Origin: Alphaproteobacteria bacterium
GTDB lineage: Bacteria; Pseudomonadota; Alphaproteobacteria; RS24
DNA length: 5,512 bases
NCBI GenBank assembly: GCA_029248825.1
Contig: JAQWIP010000016.1
Span: 1 to 5,512 of the forward strand
Direction: 5' to 3'
Below, piece after piece: positions 1 to 5,512 of this stretch. Position 1 is the first letter of the stretch; the number at the start of each line of letters is the position of its first letter. Made by a program: the position numbers and the translations under genes. The notes beneath the pieces were generated by a model. It worked only from the letters and a program-made list of their open reading frames with translations, did not search any database and was not told the DNA's origin.

Positions 1-11
1 AAGATATCTGT

Positions 12-44
12 CTGAATAAGATAGCTGGCTGAATAAGAGAGCCG
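12..44. repeat. Degenerate short direct repeat
   Basis: The ten bases ctgaataaga occur at 12-21 and again at 29-38, 17 bases apart. A weaker third start, ctgag, follows at 45. The unit looks like about 17 bases repeated twice, with decay at its 3' side. No reading frame continues through the stretch: all three plus frames meet a stop within the first 30 bases. It could be the 3' tail of a plus-strand gene ending left of the window, or plain intergenic sequence. Its function is unknown. Confidence 0.4.
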
Positions 45-55
45 CTGAGCCAAAG

Positions 56-85
56 AAAAAGCCCGCCGAATTGGCGGGCTTTTTT
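56..85. terminator. Bidirectional intrinsic terminator downstream of rpsD
   Basis: A perfect 7-bp GC-rich stem (gcccgcc at 61-67, ggcgggc at 73-79) closes a 5-base loop. It has five A at 56-60 on one side and six T at 80-85 on the other, so each strand reads stem then U tract. On the minus strand it lies about 65 bases past the rpsD stop and is the obvious end of that transcript. On the plus strand it could also end a gene arriving from the left of the window. Confidence 0.9.
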
Positions 86-107
86 ATTTCCTGTTTGACG
101 TCCGGTC

Positions 108-137
108 GCTTTCGCGCCCGTGCTGGTTTTGGCCAGC
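108..137 (-). other. Two small hairpins in the rpsD 3' untranslated region
   Basis: On the minus strand, GCTGG/CCAGC (133-137 with 122-126, six-base loop) starts about 8 bases after the rpsD stop codon. It is followed by GCGAAAGC (108-115), a short stem with a GNRA-type GAAA tetraloop. Neither has a U tract, so they are not terminators themselves. Together with the terminator at 56-85 they would give the rpsD mRNA a structured 3' end. A role in mRNA stability is inference only, and short stems like these also arise by chance. Confidence 0.35.
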
Positions 138-144
138 CTAAAAT

Positions 145-765
145 CTAATTGCGCGAATAAAATTCGACCACGAGATTTGGTTCCATTTGAACCGGATATG
201 GAATATCGGCCAGCTGCGGCACTTGGGTAAGCGCGGCTGTCATTTTGGAATGATCCACTGTGGTATATTCTGGAATGTCGCGCTCTGCACTTTGAATGGC
301 TTCGAGAACCACGTTCAGATTGCGGGACTTTTCACGCACTTCCACAACATCGCCAACTTTCAGACGACGGCTAGGAATATTGCACCGACGGCCATTGACC
401 ATCACGTGACCATGGTTGACGAACTGACGCGCGGCAAACACTGTGGTTACAAATTTAGCCCGATAGACCAGCGCATCGAGGCGCGATTCGAGCAGACCCA
501 CGAGGTTCTCGCTAGTATCGCCCTTCACCCGAACAGCTTCGGCATAAATGCCTTTAAACTGTTTCTCGGTAATATTGCCGTAATAGCCTTTCAGCTTTTG
601 CTTGGCGCGCAGCTGCAAACCAAAGTCAGACAGTTTGCCACGGCGACGCTGACCATGCTGACCAGGGCCGTAATCACGGTTGTTGACCGGGCTCTTGGGG
701 CGACCCCAAATGTTTTCGCCCATGCGGCGGTCAATTTTATACTTCGTTGATAGGCGCTTGCTCAT
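145..765 (-). CDS. rpsD: 30S ribosomal protein S4
   Basis: This encodes S4, 206 residues, the usual bacterial length. S4 is one of the first proteins to bind 16S rRNA. It nucleates assembly of the 30S body and lines the mRNA entry channel. The N-terminal part (about 1-92) carries the family blocks YKIDRRMGENIWGRPKSP (9-26) and YGPGQHGQRRRGKLSDFG (32-49). The S4 RNA-binding domain spans about 93-155 and includes the signature region LDALVYRAKF...ARQFVNHGHVMVNG (97-125). The N-terminus has no cysteine cluster (the only Cys is 128), so this is the zinc-free form. The start is fixed by homology and by a good Shine-Dalgarno, TAAGGA, at 775-780. The gene stands alone rather than in the alpha operon with rpsK and rpoA, as I recall is usual in Alphaproteobacteria. 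It has its own promoter upstream and a strong terminator downstream. Confidence 0.98.
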   Translation of the reverse strand: MSKRLSTKYKIDRRMGENIWGRPKSPVNNRDYGPGQHGQRRRGKLSDFGLQLRAKQKLKGYYGNITEKQFKGIYAEAVRVKGDTSENLVGLLESRLDALVYRAKFVTTVFAARQFVNHGHVMVNGRRCNIPSRRLKVGDVVEVREKSRNLNVVLEAIQSAERDIPEYTTVDHSKMTAALTQVPQLADIPYPVQMEPNLVVEFYSRN

Positions 766-774
766 GCGGCGCGG

Positions 775-780
775 TCCTTA
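775..780 (-). promoter_or_regulatory. Ribosome binding site of rpsD
   Basis: The minus strand reads TAAGGA nine bases before the rpsD ATG at 763-765. This is a near-consensus Shine-Dalgarno at good spacing, as expected for a highly translated ribosomal protein gene, and it supports the chosen start. It lies about nine bases downstream of the U tract of the leader hairpin at 789-817. Confidence 0.8.
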
Positions 781-788
781 CTTTAAAC

Positions 789-817
789 AAAAAAAATGCG
801 CGAGACGATTTCTCGCG
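789..817 (-). terminator. Terminator-like hairpin in the rpsD leader / after trmJ
   Basis: On the minus strand, a perfect 7-bp stem CGCGAGA (811-817) / TCTCGCG (799-805) with a 5-base loop is followed by two bases and then eight T (789-796), so it has the form of an intrinsic terminator. It lies about 55 bases past the trmJ stop, so it may end the trmJ transcript. It also lies downstream of the predicted rpsD promoter and upstream of the rpsD Shine-Dalgarno, so rpsD transcripts must pass it. It is either a shared terminator with partial readthrough or an attenuator. On the plus strand the A8 precedes the stem, so it would not terminate in that direction. Confidence 0.6.
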
Positions 818-820
818 GAT

Positions 821-849
821 TGGCGCGTAATATACAAAAAGCCGCGCCA
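821..849. repeat. Inverted repeat flanking the rpsD -10 box
   Basis: TGGCGCG at 821-827 and CGCGCCA at 843-849 form a perfect 7-bp inverted repeat with 15 bases between the arms. The interval contains the predicted -10 box (829-834). One arm lies inside the -35/-10 spacer and the other reaches the expected transcription start near 822. This position would suit an operator for a dimeric regulator. It could equally form a hairpin in trmJ readthrough RNA. No regulator is identified. Confidence 0.45.
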
Positions 850-856
850 TTGTCAA
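829..856 (-). promoter_or_regulatory. Sigma-70-type promoter for rpsD
   Basis: On the minus strand, a perfect -35 TTGACA (851-856) is followed by a 16-base spacer and TATATT (829-834), one mismatch from the TATAAT consensus. The expected start site is near 822, giving a leader of about 57 bases. The -35 begins only about 15 bases after the trmJ stop codon, so rpsD has its own promoter rather than depending on trmJ transcription. The near-consensus boxes suit a strongly expressed ribosomal protein gene. Confidence 0.75.
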
Positions 857-871
857 ACTGGTTTTTTGGCT

Positions 872-1708
872 TTATTCCGCGTCTTTCTCGATATCTTCGC
901 CTGGGTCAAGCTCACCCCGAGAAATGGCGGCAACGCGAGGCTTTAAAAGCGGGTCTTTCGCCCCGCGTGGCCAGCGCAAAAGCGAATTAATCATGCCACG
1001 AAACGTGCGCACGTCCTGTTCGGTCAATTGCGCACGGTGCAGCATATTGCGAATATTGCGCGCCATGGCCGGCGCCTTGGCGGGCGGCGCCAAAAAACCC
1101 GAAGCCGAAAGTCCCGCTTCTAAATGAGCGAACATGGCGTTGACCTCGGCGCGCGTGGCGGGGCGCGTGTCTGGCATTTCGTCGCGCACCTCGGGGGTCG
1201 CATCGGCGGCCTGAAACCATTCATAGCCCATCAGCAACACCGCTTGCGCCAAATTGAGCGAGGTGAACTCTGGGTTCAGCGGCACGCGGCAAATCGCATC
1301 GGCCAACGAAATATCGTCATTATCTAATCCCGTGCGCTCGGGGCCAAATAAAATGCCGCCTTGCAAATCTGCGCTCTCGGCCTGACGCGCGCGCAGCTCG
1401 GCCGCCACTTTGGCCGGCGTCAACACGGGCTTTACCATATCGCGCATACGCGCCGTGGTGGCCACCAGATAGCCCAAATCCGCCGTCGCCTCGGCCACCG
1501 TGTCAAACAGCTTGTGATTCTCAATCAACGCTGAGGCGCCCGAGGAGGCCTTGAGGGCGCGTTCATATTGCCAGCCCTCGCGCGGATGCACGAGGCGCAA
1601 ATCGGTCAGGCCAAAATTCAACATGGCGCGCGCCACCGTGCCAATGTTTTCGCCCAATTGGGCGCCAACCAGAATAATCGCTGGTGCTTTTGTCGCTAAA
1701 TCCGTCAT
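872..1708 (-). CDS. trmJ: TrmJ-type tRNA (cytidine/uridine-2'-O-)methyltransferase
   Basis: This is a 278-residue SPOUT (SpoU/TrmH superfamily) methyltransferase. It transfers methyl from S-adenosylmethionine to a ribose 2'-hydroxyl of RNA. The three family motifs are visible: motif 1 ENIGTVARAMLNFG (20-33, with Asn21 and the catalytic-type Arg27), motif 2 GILFGPERTGLDNDDI (118-133) and motif 3 PLNPEFTSLNLAQAV (143-157). Motifs 2 and 3 form the knotted cofactor site. The layout and the NPEFTSLNLAQAV motif resemble E. coli TrmJ, which methylates position 32 of several tRNAs. A helical C-terminal extension (about 170-278) matches TrmJ rather than minimal SPOUT proteins. Position-32 specificity is inferred, and an rRNA target cannot be excluded. 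The ATG at 1706-1708 is preceded by an AAGGGAG-type ribosome site. The gene is divergent from icd and upstream of rpsD in the same direction. Confidence 0.85.
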   Translation of the reverse strand: MTDLATKAPAIILVGAQLGENIGTVARAMLNFGLTDLRLVHPREGWQYERALKASSGASALIENHKLFDTVAEATADLGYLVATTARMRDMVKPVLTPAKVAAELRARQAESADLQGGILFGPERTGLDNDDISLADAICRVPLNPEFTSLNLAQAVLLMGYEWFQAADATPEVRDEMPDTRPATRAEVNAMFAHLEAGLSASGFLAPPAKAPAMARNIRNMLHRAQLTEQDVRTFRGMINSLLRWPRGAKDPLLKPRVAAISRGELDPGEDIEKDAE

Positions 1709-1850
1709 TCCTCTCCCTTAGGCCAAAGAACGGCTTTTATCAACGCGTCAATTTTGCTATGACCTAAGTCGAATTAAATATTCAGGAACAGCTTTTGTTA
1801 AAACAAAGCGGTTATCTTGAATGGTATTAAAGTCGCAGGATTGAGAGAAC
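1709..1850. promoter_or_regulatory. Divergent trmJ/icd control region
   Basis: This 142-base AT-richer spacer must hold the promoters of both divergent genes. The boxes are weak. For icd, TTGCTA (1754-1759), a 17-base gap and AATATT (1777-1782) is one candidate. For trmJ, TTTAAC (minus strand, 1797-1802), 16 bases and TATTTA (1775-1780) is another, and the two -10 boxes would overlap. The ribosome sites are clearer: AAGGGAG before trmJ on the minus strand (1713-1719), and AGGA (1837-1840) with GAGAG (1843-1847) before icd. The promoter choices are guesses. That the region is regulatory follows from the gene orientation. Confidence 0.4.
1794..1807. repeat. Palindromic element upstream of icd
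   Basis: TTTGTT and AACAAA form a perfect 6-bp inverted repeat around a central AA, 44 bases before the icd start. Its size and symmetry suit a dimeric DNA-binding regulator. It overlaps the candidate -35 box of trmJ and would fall just after a candidate icd start site, so a bound protein could affect either gene. The AT-rich composition raises the chance that it is accidental. No regulator is assigned. Confidence 0.35.
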
Positions 1851-3062
1851 ATGTCGAAAATAAAAGTAGAAAATCCAATTGTTGAACTTGATGGCGATGA
1901 AATGACCCGCATCATTTGGCAAATGATCAAAGATAAATTAATTCATCCCTACCTCGACCTCGATTTGAAATATTATGATTTAGGTATTGAGACGCGCGAT
2001 GACACCGATGACCAAATCACGGTCGATAGCGCCGAGGCCATCAAACAAATCGGCGTTGGCGTGAAATGCGCCACCATCACCCCCGATGAGGCGCGCGTGG
2101 AAGAATTTGGCCTGAAGCAAATGTGGCGCTCGCCCAATGGCACCATCCGCAATATTTTGGGCGGCACGGTGTTTCGCGAACCGATTATCTGTCGCAATGT
2201 GCCGCGCCTCGTGCCCGGCTGGACCGACCCGATTGTCATTGGCCGTCATGCCTTTGGCGACCAATATCGCGCCACAGATTTCGTCGTGCCCGGCAAAGGC
2301 AAATTGACCATGAAATGGGAAGCCGAAGACGGCAGCGACACCAAAGAGTTTGAAGTGTTCAACTTCCCAAGCGGCGGCGTGGCGATGTCGATGTATAATC
2401 TCGACGACAGCATTCGCGACTTCGCGCGCGCCTGTATGCTCTATGCGATTGAGCGCAAATGGCCGCTTTATCTCTCGACCAAAAACACCATTATGAAAGC
2501 CTATGACGGACGCTTTAAAGATCTGTTCCAAGAAGTTTTCGAAGCCGAGTTTGAAGCGCAATTCAACAAGCTTGGCATCGGTTATGAACATCGCCTCATC
2601 GACGATATGGTGGCGGCGGCCATGAAATGGAACGGCGAATTTGTTTGGGCGTGTAAAAACTACGATGGCGATGTGCAATCCGACACCGTCGCCCAAGGCT
2701 TTGGCTCGCTAGGGCTGATGACCTCGGTGCTTTTGACGCCCGATGGCAAAACCATGGAAGCAGAGGCCGCACACGGCACGGTGACGCGCCACTATCGCGC
2801 CCATCAGCGCGGCGAAGACACATCGACCAATTCCATTGCCTCGATTTTTGCTTGGACGCGCGGCATTTCCAAACGCGCCGAGCTAGACAAAAATGATGCT
2901 TTGGCGCATTTCTCGGCAACGCTGGAGAAGACTTGCGTGAGCACAGTCGAGCGCGGCTCGATGACCAAAGATTTAGCCCTCTTGGTTGGCGAAGGCCAAA
3001 AATGGCTGACCACCGAAGGCTTCCTCGATGCGGTTCGCGAGAACCTAGAAAAAGCGCTGTAG
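1851..3062 (+). CDS. icd: NADP-dependent isocitrate dehydrogenase (eukaryote-like homodimeric class)
   Basis: The product oxidatively decarboxylates isocitrate to 2-oxoglutarate with NADP in the cytoplasmic TCA cycle. It has 403 residues, versus about 414 in human IDH1, and aligns from the first codon with human IDH1 as recalled, unlike the E. coli Icd class. Substrate-site residues are visible: Thr77, Ser94, Asn96, Arg100, Arg109, Arg132 and Tyr139, at the human numbers, then Lys211. The metal-binding aspartates are Asp251 (DD at 251-252), Asp274 and Asp278 within NYDGDVQSDTVAQGFGS (270-286). The cofactor loop is HGTVTRHYR (308-316), whose Arg313 and His314 favour NADP over NAD. The Ser94 context carries the usual SPNGTIRN block. 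The ribosome site is modest: AGGA ten bases, or GAGAG three bases, before the ATG. The first 40 codons are AT-richer than the rest. The gene converges on alaS with two bases between the stop codons. Confidence 0.97.
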   Translation: MSKIKVENPIVELDGDEMTRIIWQMIKDKLIHPYLDLDLKYYDLGIETRDDTDDQITVDSAEAIKQIGVGVKCATITPDEARVEEFGLKQMWRSPNGTIRNILGGTVFREPIICRNVPRLVPGWTDPIVIGRHAFGDQYRATDFVVPGKGKLTMKWEAEDGSDTKEFEVFNFPSGGVAMSMYNLDDSIRDFARACMLYAIERKWPLYLSTKNTIMKAYDGRFKDLFQEVFEAEFEAQFNKLGIGYEHRLIDDMVAAAMKWNGEFVWACKNYDGDVQSDTVAQGFGSLGLMTSVLLTPDGKTMEAEAAHGTVTRHYRAHQRGEDTSTNSIASIFAWTRGISKRAELDKNDALAHFSATLEKTCVSTVERGSMTKDLALLVGEGQKWLTTEGFLDAVRENLEKAL

Positions 3063-3067
3063 GCCTA
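3060..3067. other. Palindrome shared by the icd and alaS stop codons
   Basis: TAGGCCTA is a perfect 8-base palindrome. Its left TAG (3060-3062) is the icd stop, and the complement of its right CTA (3065-3067) is the alaS TAG stop. Only GC separates the two stops. I see no GC-rich stem followed by a T tract on either strand beside the junction, so each transcript probably continues antisense into the other gene or ends by Rho. Confidence 0.85.
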
Positions 3068-5512
3068 GCTTAAAAGAGCTTCAATATCGGCAATTGCTTG
3101 GGCGCCATTTTGCGTTTCAGGGCCGCCGGCTTGCGCCATGTCTGGGCGTCCGCCCCCGCCCTGTCCGCCAAGCGCGGCCGAGCCGGCTTTCACCAAATCA
3201 ACCGCATTGAAGCGCGATGTCAAATCATCCGTCACGCCCACGGCGATGCCAGCTTTGCCATTATCCACCCCGATGAAAACCACCACGCCGCTGCCGATTT
3301 GCTTTTTGCCATCATCCACAAGGCCGCGCAATTCTTTGGCAGGCAGGCCATCGAGGCAACGCGCCATGAAGGACACGCCATTGACGTCGCGCACTTGCGA
3401 GGTGCTGTCGTCGCCGCCGCCATTGGAGCCAGCCAAGGCCAATTTTTTTTTCGCTTCGGCTAATTCGCGGTCGAGGTTTTTGCGCTCCTCGAGGAGCTTG
3501 CTGACGCGTGCCGGTAAATCTTCCACGCCGACTTTCAATTCATTGACCGCCGAGTGCAGAATATGTTCATGCGCGGCAATCTGCGCCAAGGCGCCTTTGC
3601 CCGTGCGTGCCTCGATGCGGCGCACGCCCGAGGCAACCGCCCCTTCTGAGCTAATTTTCAACAGACCAATATCGCCCAAACGGCGCACATGCGTGCCGCC
3701 GCAAAGCTCTACCGAATAGGCGCCCTCGGCATCTTTTGGCGTTCCCTGTCCCATCGAGAGAACGCGAACTTCATCGCCGTATTTCTCACCGAACAGAGCC
3801 AAAGCACCCGCATCAATCGCCTCGTCGGGCGTCATCAGGCGGGTCGAGACATCTTCGTTTTGGCGGATGATATCATTGACCAAAGCTTCCGCCGCATCCA
3901 CTTCCTCGGAGGTCATGGCGCGCGGATGCGAGAAGTCGAAGCGCAAATTCTGGTCATTTACCAGCGAGCCTTTTTGCGTCACATGATCGCCCAAGACGCG
4001 GCGCAAAGCTTCGTGCAGCAAGTGGGTCGCCGAGTGATTGGCGCGAATGGCATCGCGGCGCGGCGCGTCAATGTGCTGATGCACGAGCGCCCCTTGGGTC
4101 AGCTCGCCGGCTTCAATTGTGCCATAAAGAACATGCACATCGCCGAGCATTTTGCGGGTTTCGCGTATCTCAATCGATAGGCCGTCGGCATCGCTCAAAC
4201 GACCCGTATCGCCAACTTGGCCACCGCTTTCCGCGTAGAACGGCGTTTGGTTCAACATCACGCCGACCTCATCACCTGCCTTTGCCGCCTCCACGGCGCC
4301 GCCACCTTTGACGATGGCCAGCACTTGGCCTTCGGCCTCGCCCGATTGATAGCCGACAAATTCGGTGGCGCCATGTTCATTGCGCAAATCGAACCAAATC
4401 GCTTCGGTGGCTTCTTGGCCAGAGCCTGACCAATTGGCTCGCGCATCGGCGCGTTGTTTCTCCATCGCGGTATCAAAGCCATCGGTATCGACCGAAAGGC
4501 CTTTTTCGCGCAAGGCGTCTTGTGTCAAATCCAGCGGGAAGCCGAAAGTATCGTATAGCTTGAACGCGACTTCGCCGGGCAGAGTGTCGGTTTTCATCTG
4601 GCCAAGCTCATCATCAAGCAATTTAAGGCCGCGTCCCAACATATCGCGAAAGCGGTCTTCTTCATGGCGCAGGGTCTCGACAATCAAGGCACTGGCACGC
4701 TCTAGCTCGGGATAGGCGGCGGCCATTTGGGTTTTCAGCGCGGGAAACAATTGCCAGAGAACCGGCTCTTTGGTGCCAAGCATATGGGCGTGGCGCATCG
4801 CGCGGCGCATGATGCGGCGCAGCACATAGCCGCGCCCTTCGTTCGACGGCAGCACGCCATCGGCAATCAAAAACGCCGAGGAGCGCAAATGGTCGGCAAT
4901 CACGCGGTGGCTAACCCCATGCGCGCCCTCAATGCTCTGCCCCGAAATATCGGCCGAAGCCTCGATGAGATGATACATAAGGTCGGTATCATAATTATCG
5001 TGCTTGCCCTGCAGCACCGCGCCGATGCGCTCTAGCCCCATGCCCGTATCAATACTCGGCTTGGGAAGGTCAACGCGCGTGCCGTCGCTTTGCTGCTCAT
5101 ATTGCATGAACACCAAATTCCAAATCTCAATAAACCGATCGCCATCTTCATCGGGACTGCCAGGAGGCCCACCCGCAATGGCTTCGCCATGGTCGAAGAA
5201 GATTTCGGAACACGGCCCGCAAGGCCCCGTATCGCCCGTCGACCAAAAATTGTCCGAGGTGCCAATGCGGATAATTCTATCTTCCGATAGGCCTGCAATT
5301 TTTTGCCAGAGAGAGAACGCCTCCTCGTCATCGGCATAGACGGTGGCCAAAAGTTTTTCCGACGGTAGGTCGAGTTCTTTGGTTAGGAAATTCCAAGCGT
5401 GATAAATCGCTTCTTCTTTAAAGTAATCGCCAAACGAAAAATTGCCGAGCATTTCAAAAAACGTATGGTGACGAGCCGTATACCCAACATTGTCGAGGTC
5501 ATTATGCTTGCC
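3065..5512 (-). CDS. alaS: Alanyl-tRNA synthetase, N-terminus cut by window edge
   Basis: AlaRS charges tRNA-Ala with alanine. The frame stays open to the window edge: 20 codons before the Met at 5450-5452 read GKHNDLDNVGYTARHHTFFE, the family's motif 2 region, so that Met is internal. The window holds 815 residues; about 70 N-terminal ones, with motif 1, are missing by comparison with E. coli AlaRS (876 residues). In-window numbering: GDTGPCGPCSEIFFDHG (93-109), class II motif 3 DTGMGLERIGAVLQ (155-168), the tRNA-contact block GRGYVLRRIMRRAMRH (226-241), and an editing domain with HSATH (His493, His497) and CGGTH (Cys604, His608), the zinc ligands that clear mischarged Ser/Gly-tRNA. A likely coiled coil (about 656-691) leads to the C-Ala domain, ending in GGGGRPDMAQAGG. 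A run of nine A encodes Lys688-690. The promoter lies outside the window. Confidence 0.97.
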   Translation of the reverse strand, partial: GKHNDLDNVGYTARHHTFFEMLGNFSFGDYFKEEAIYHAWNFLTKELDLPSEKLLATVYADDEEAFSLWQKIAGLSEDRIIRIGTSDNFWSTGDTGPCGPCSEIFFDHGEAIAGGPPGSPDEDGDRFIEIWNLVFMQYEQQSDGTRVDLPKPSIDTGMGLERIGAVLQGKHDNYDTDLMYHLIEASADISGQSIEGAHGVSHRVIADHLRSSAFLIADGVLPSNEGRGYVLRRIMRRAMRHAHMLGTKEPVLWQLFPALKTQMAAAYPELERASALIVETLRHEEDRFRDMLGRGLKLLDDELGQMKTDTLPGEVAFKLYDTFGFPLDLTQDALREKGLSVDTDGFDTAMEKQRADARANWSGSGQEATEAIWFDLRNEHGATEFVGYQSGEAEGQVLAIVKGGGAVEAAKAGDEVGVMLNQTPFYAESGGQVGDTGRLSDADGLSIEIRETRKMLGDVHVLYGTIEAGELTQGALVHQHIDAPRRDAIRANHSATHLLHEALRRVLGDHVTQKGSLVNDQNLRFDFSHPRAMTSEEVDAAEALVNDIIRQNEDVSTRLMTPDEAIDAGALALFGEKYGDEVRVLSMGQGTPKDAEGAYSVELCGGTHVRRLGDIGLLKISSEGAVASGVRRIEARTGKGALAQIAAHEHILHSAVNELKVGVEDLPARVSKLLEERKNLDRELAEAKKKLALAGSNGGGDDSTSQVRDVNGVSFMARCLDGLPAKELRGLVDDGKKQIGSGVVVFIGVDNGKAGIAVGVTDDLTSRFNAVDLVKAGSAALGGQGGGGRPDMAQAGGPETQNGAQAIADIEALLS

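Noticed and set aside
187..750. 187-codon open frame on the plus strand opposite rpsD
   Set aside because: It is antisense to almost all of rpsD, which is a certain gene. I recognise no family in its translation and see no ribosome site of its own.
680..1127. Small plus-strand open frames spanning the rpsD/trmJ gap
   Set aside because: They run antisense across the rpsD promoter, leader and both flanking genes, have no recognisable domain, and have no promoter on the plus strand that I can see.
1980..2696. 238-codon open frame on the minus strand inside icd
   Set aside because: It lies wholly antisense to a clearly conserved enzyme. Long antisense frames are common in GC-rich coding DNA, and its His/Ala/Phe-rich translation shows no known domain.
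3232..3423. 63-codon minus-strand frame inside alaS as a separate small gene
   Set aside because: It overlaps alaS on the same strand in a shifted frame. It is mentioned only as what an A8 slippage product would read.
3138..4180. Two plus-strand open frames of 193 and 163 codons opposite alaS
   Set aside because: Both are complements of conserved AlaRS domains (C-Ala and editing). Their translations are low in recognisable motifs, and neither has a convincing upstream signal.
5450..5452. ATG at 5450-5452 as the start of alaS
   Set aside because: The same frame stays open to the window edge, and the 20 preceding codons encode the conserved AlaRS motif 2 region, so this Met is internal.
1..5512. 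A hidden defence, mobile or biosynthetic system
   Set aside because: All coding capacity is accounted for by four housekeeping genes. There are no CRISPR-like spaced repeats, transposase, integrase or terminal inverted repeats, and no tRNA-like cloverleaf was seen.

Overview
This window looks like a stretch of alphaproteobacterial chromosome. The evidence is the close match of the ribosomal protein S4, AlaRS and isocitrate dehydrogenase sequences to remembered alphaproteobacterial forms, the moderately GC-rich coding DNA (judged by eye), and the gene order alaS / icd / trmJ-like / rpsD, which I recall as common in that class (with recA often beyond alaS, outside this window). I cannot name a genus. 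All four genes are core housekeeping genes. I see no mobile element, CRISPR array, tRNA, rRNA, phage gene or defence system, and I do not think a new multi-gene system is present.

Layout from left to right: 1-55 is a short gene-free tail with a degenerate direct repeat. A strong, probably bidirectional, intrinsic terminator lies at 56-85. rpsD (30S protein S4, minus strand) follows at 145-765. A 106-base gap at 766-871 holds a well-formed sigma-70-type promoter for rpsD, an inverted repeat around its -10 box, and a terminator-like hairpin with an eight-base U tract in the rpsD leader. A SPOUT RNA methyltransferase of the TrmJ type (minus strand) is at 872-1708. The 142-base divergent spacer at 1709-1850 separates it from icd (plus strand, 1851-3062), an NADP-type isocitrate dehydrogenase of the eukaryote-like homodimeric class. 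Finally alaS (alanyl-tRNA synthetase, minus strand) runs from its stop at 3065 off the right edge; about 70 N-terminal residues are missing.

Three of the four products serve translation: AlaRS charges tRNA-Ala, the TrmJ-type enzyme probably 2'-O-methylates tRNA, and S4 is a primary 16S rRNA-binding protein. The fourth, Icd, is a TCA-cycle enzyme. They do not form one operon. icd is divergent from trmJ and convergent with alaS, and rpsD has its own promoter just after trmJ. The most interesting signals are regulatory: the compact rpsD leader, the symmetric element between trmJ and icd, and the icd/alaS junction, where both stop codons share one 8-base palindrome. No gene-free stretch exceeds 300 bases.
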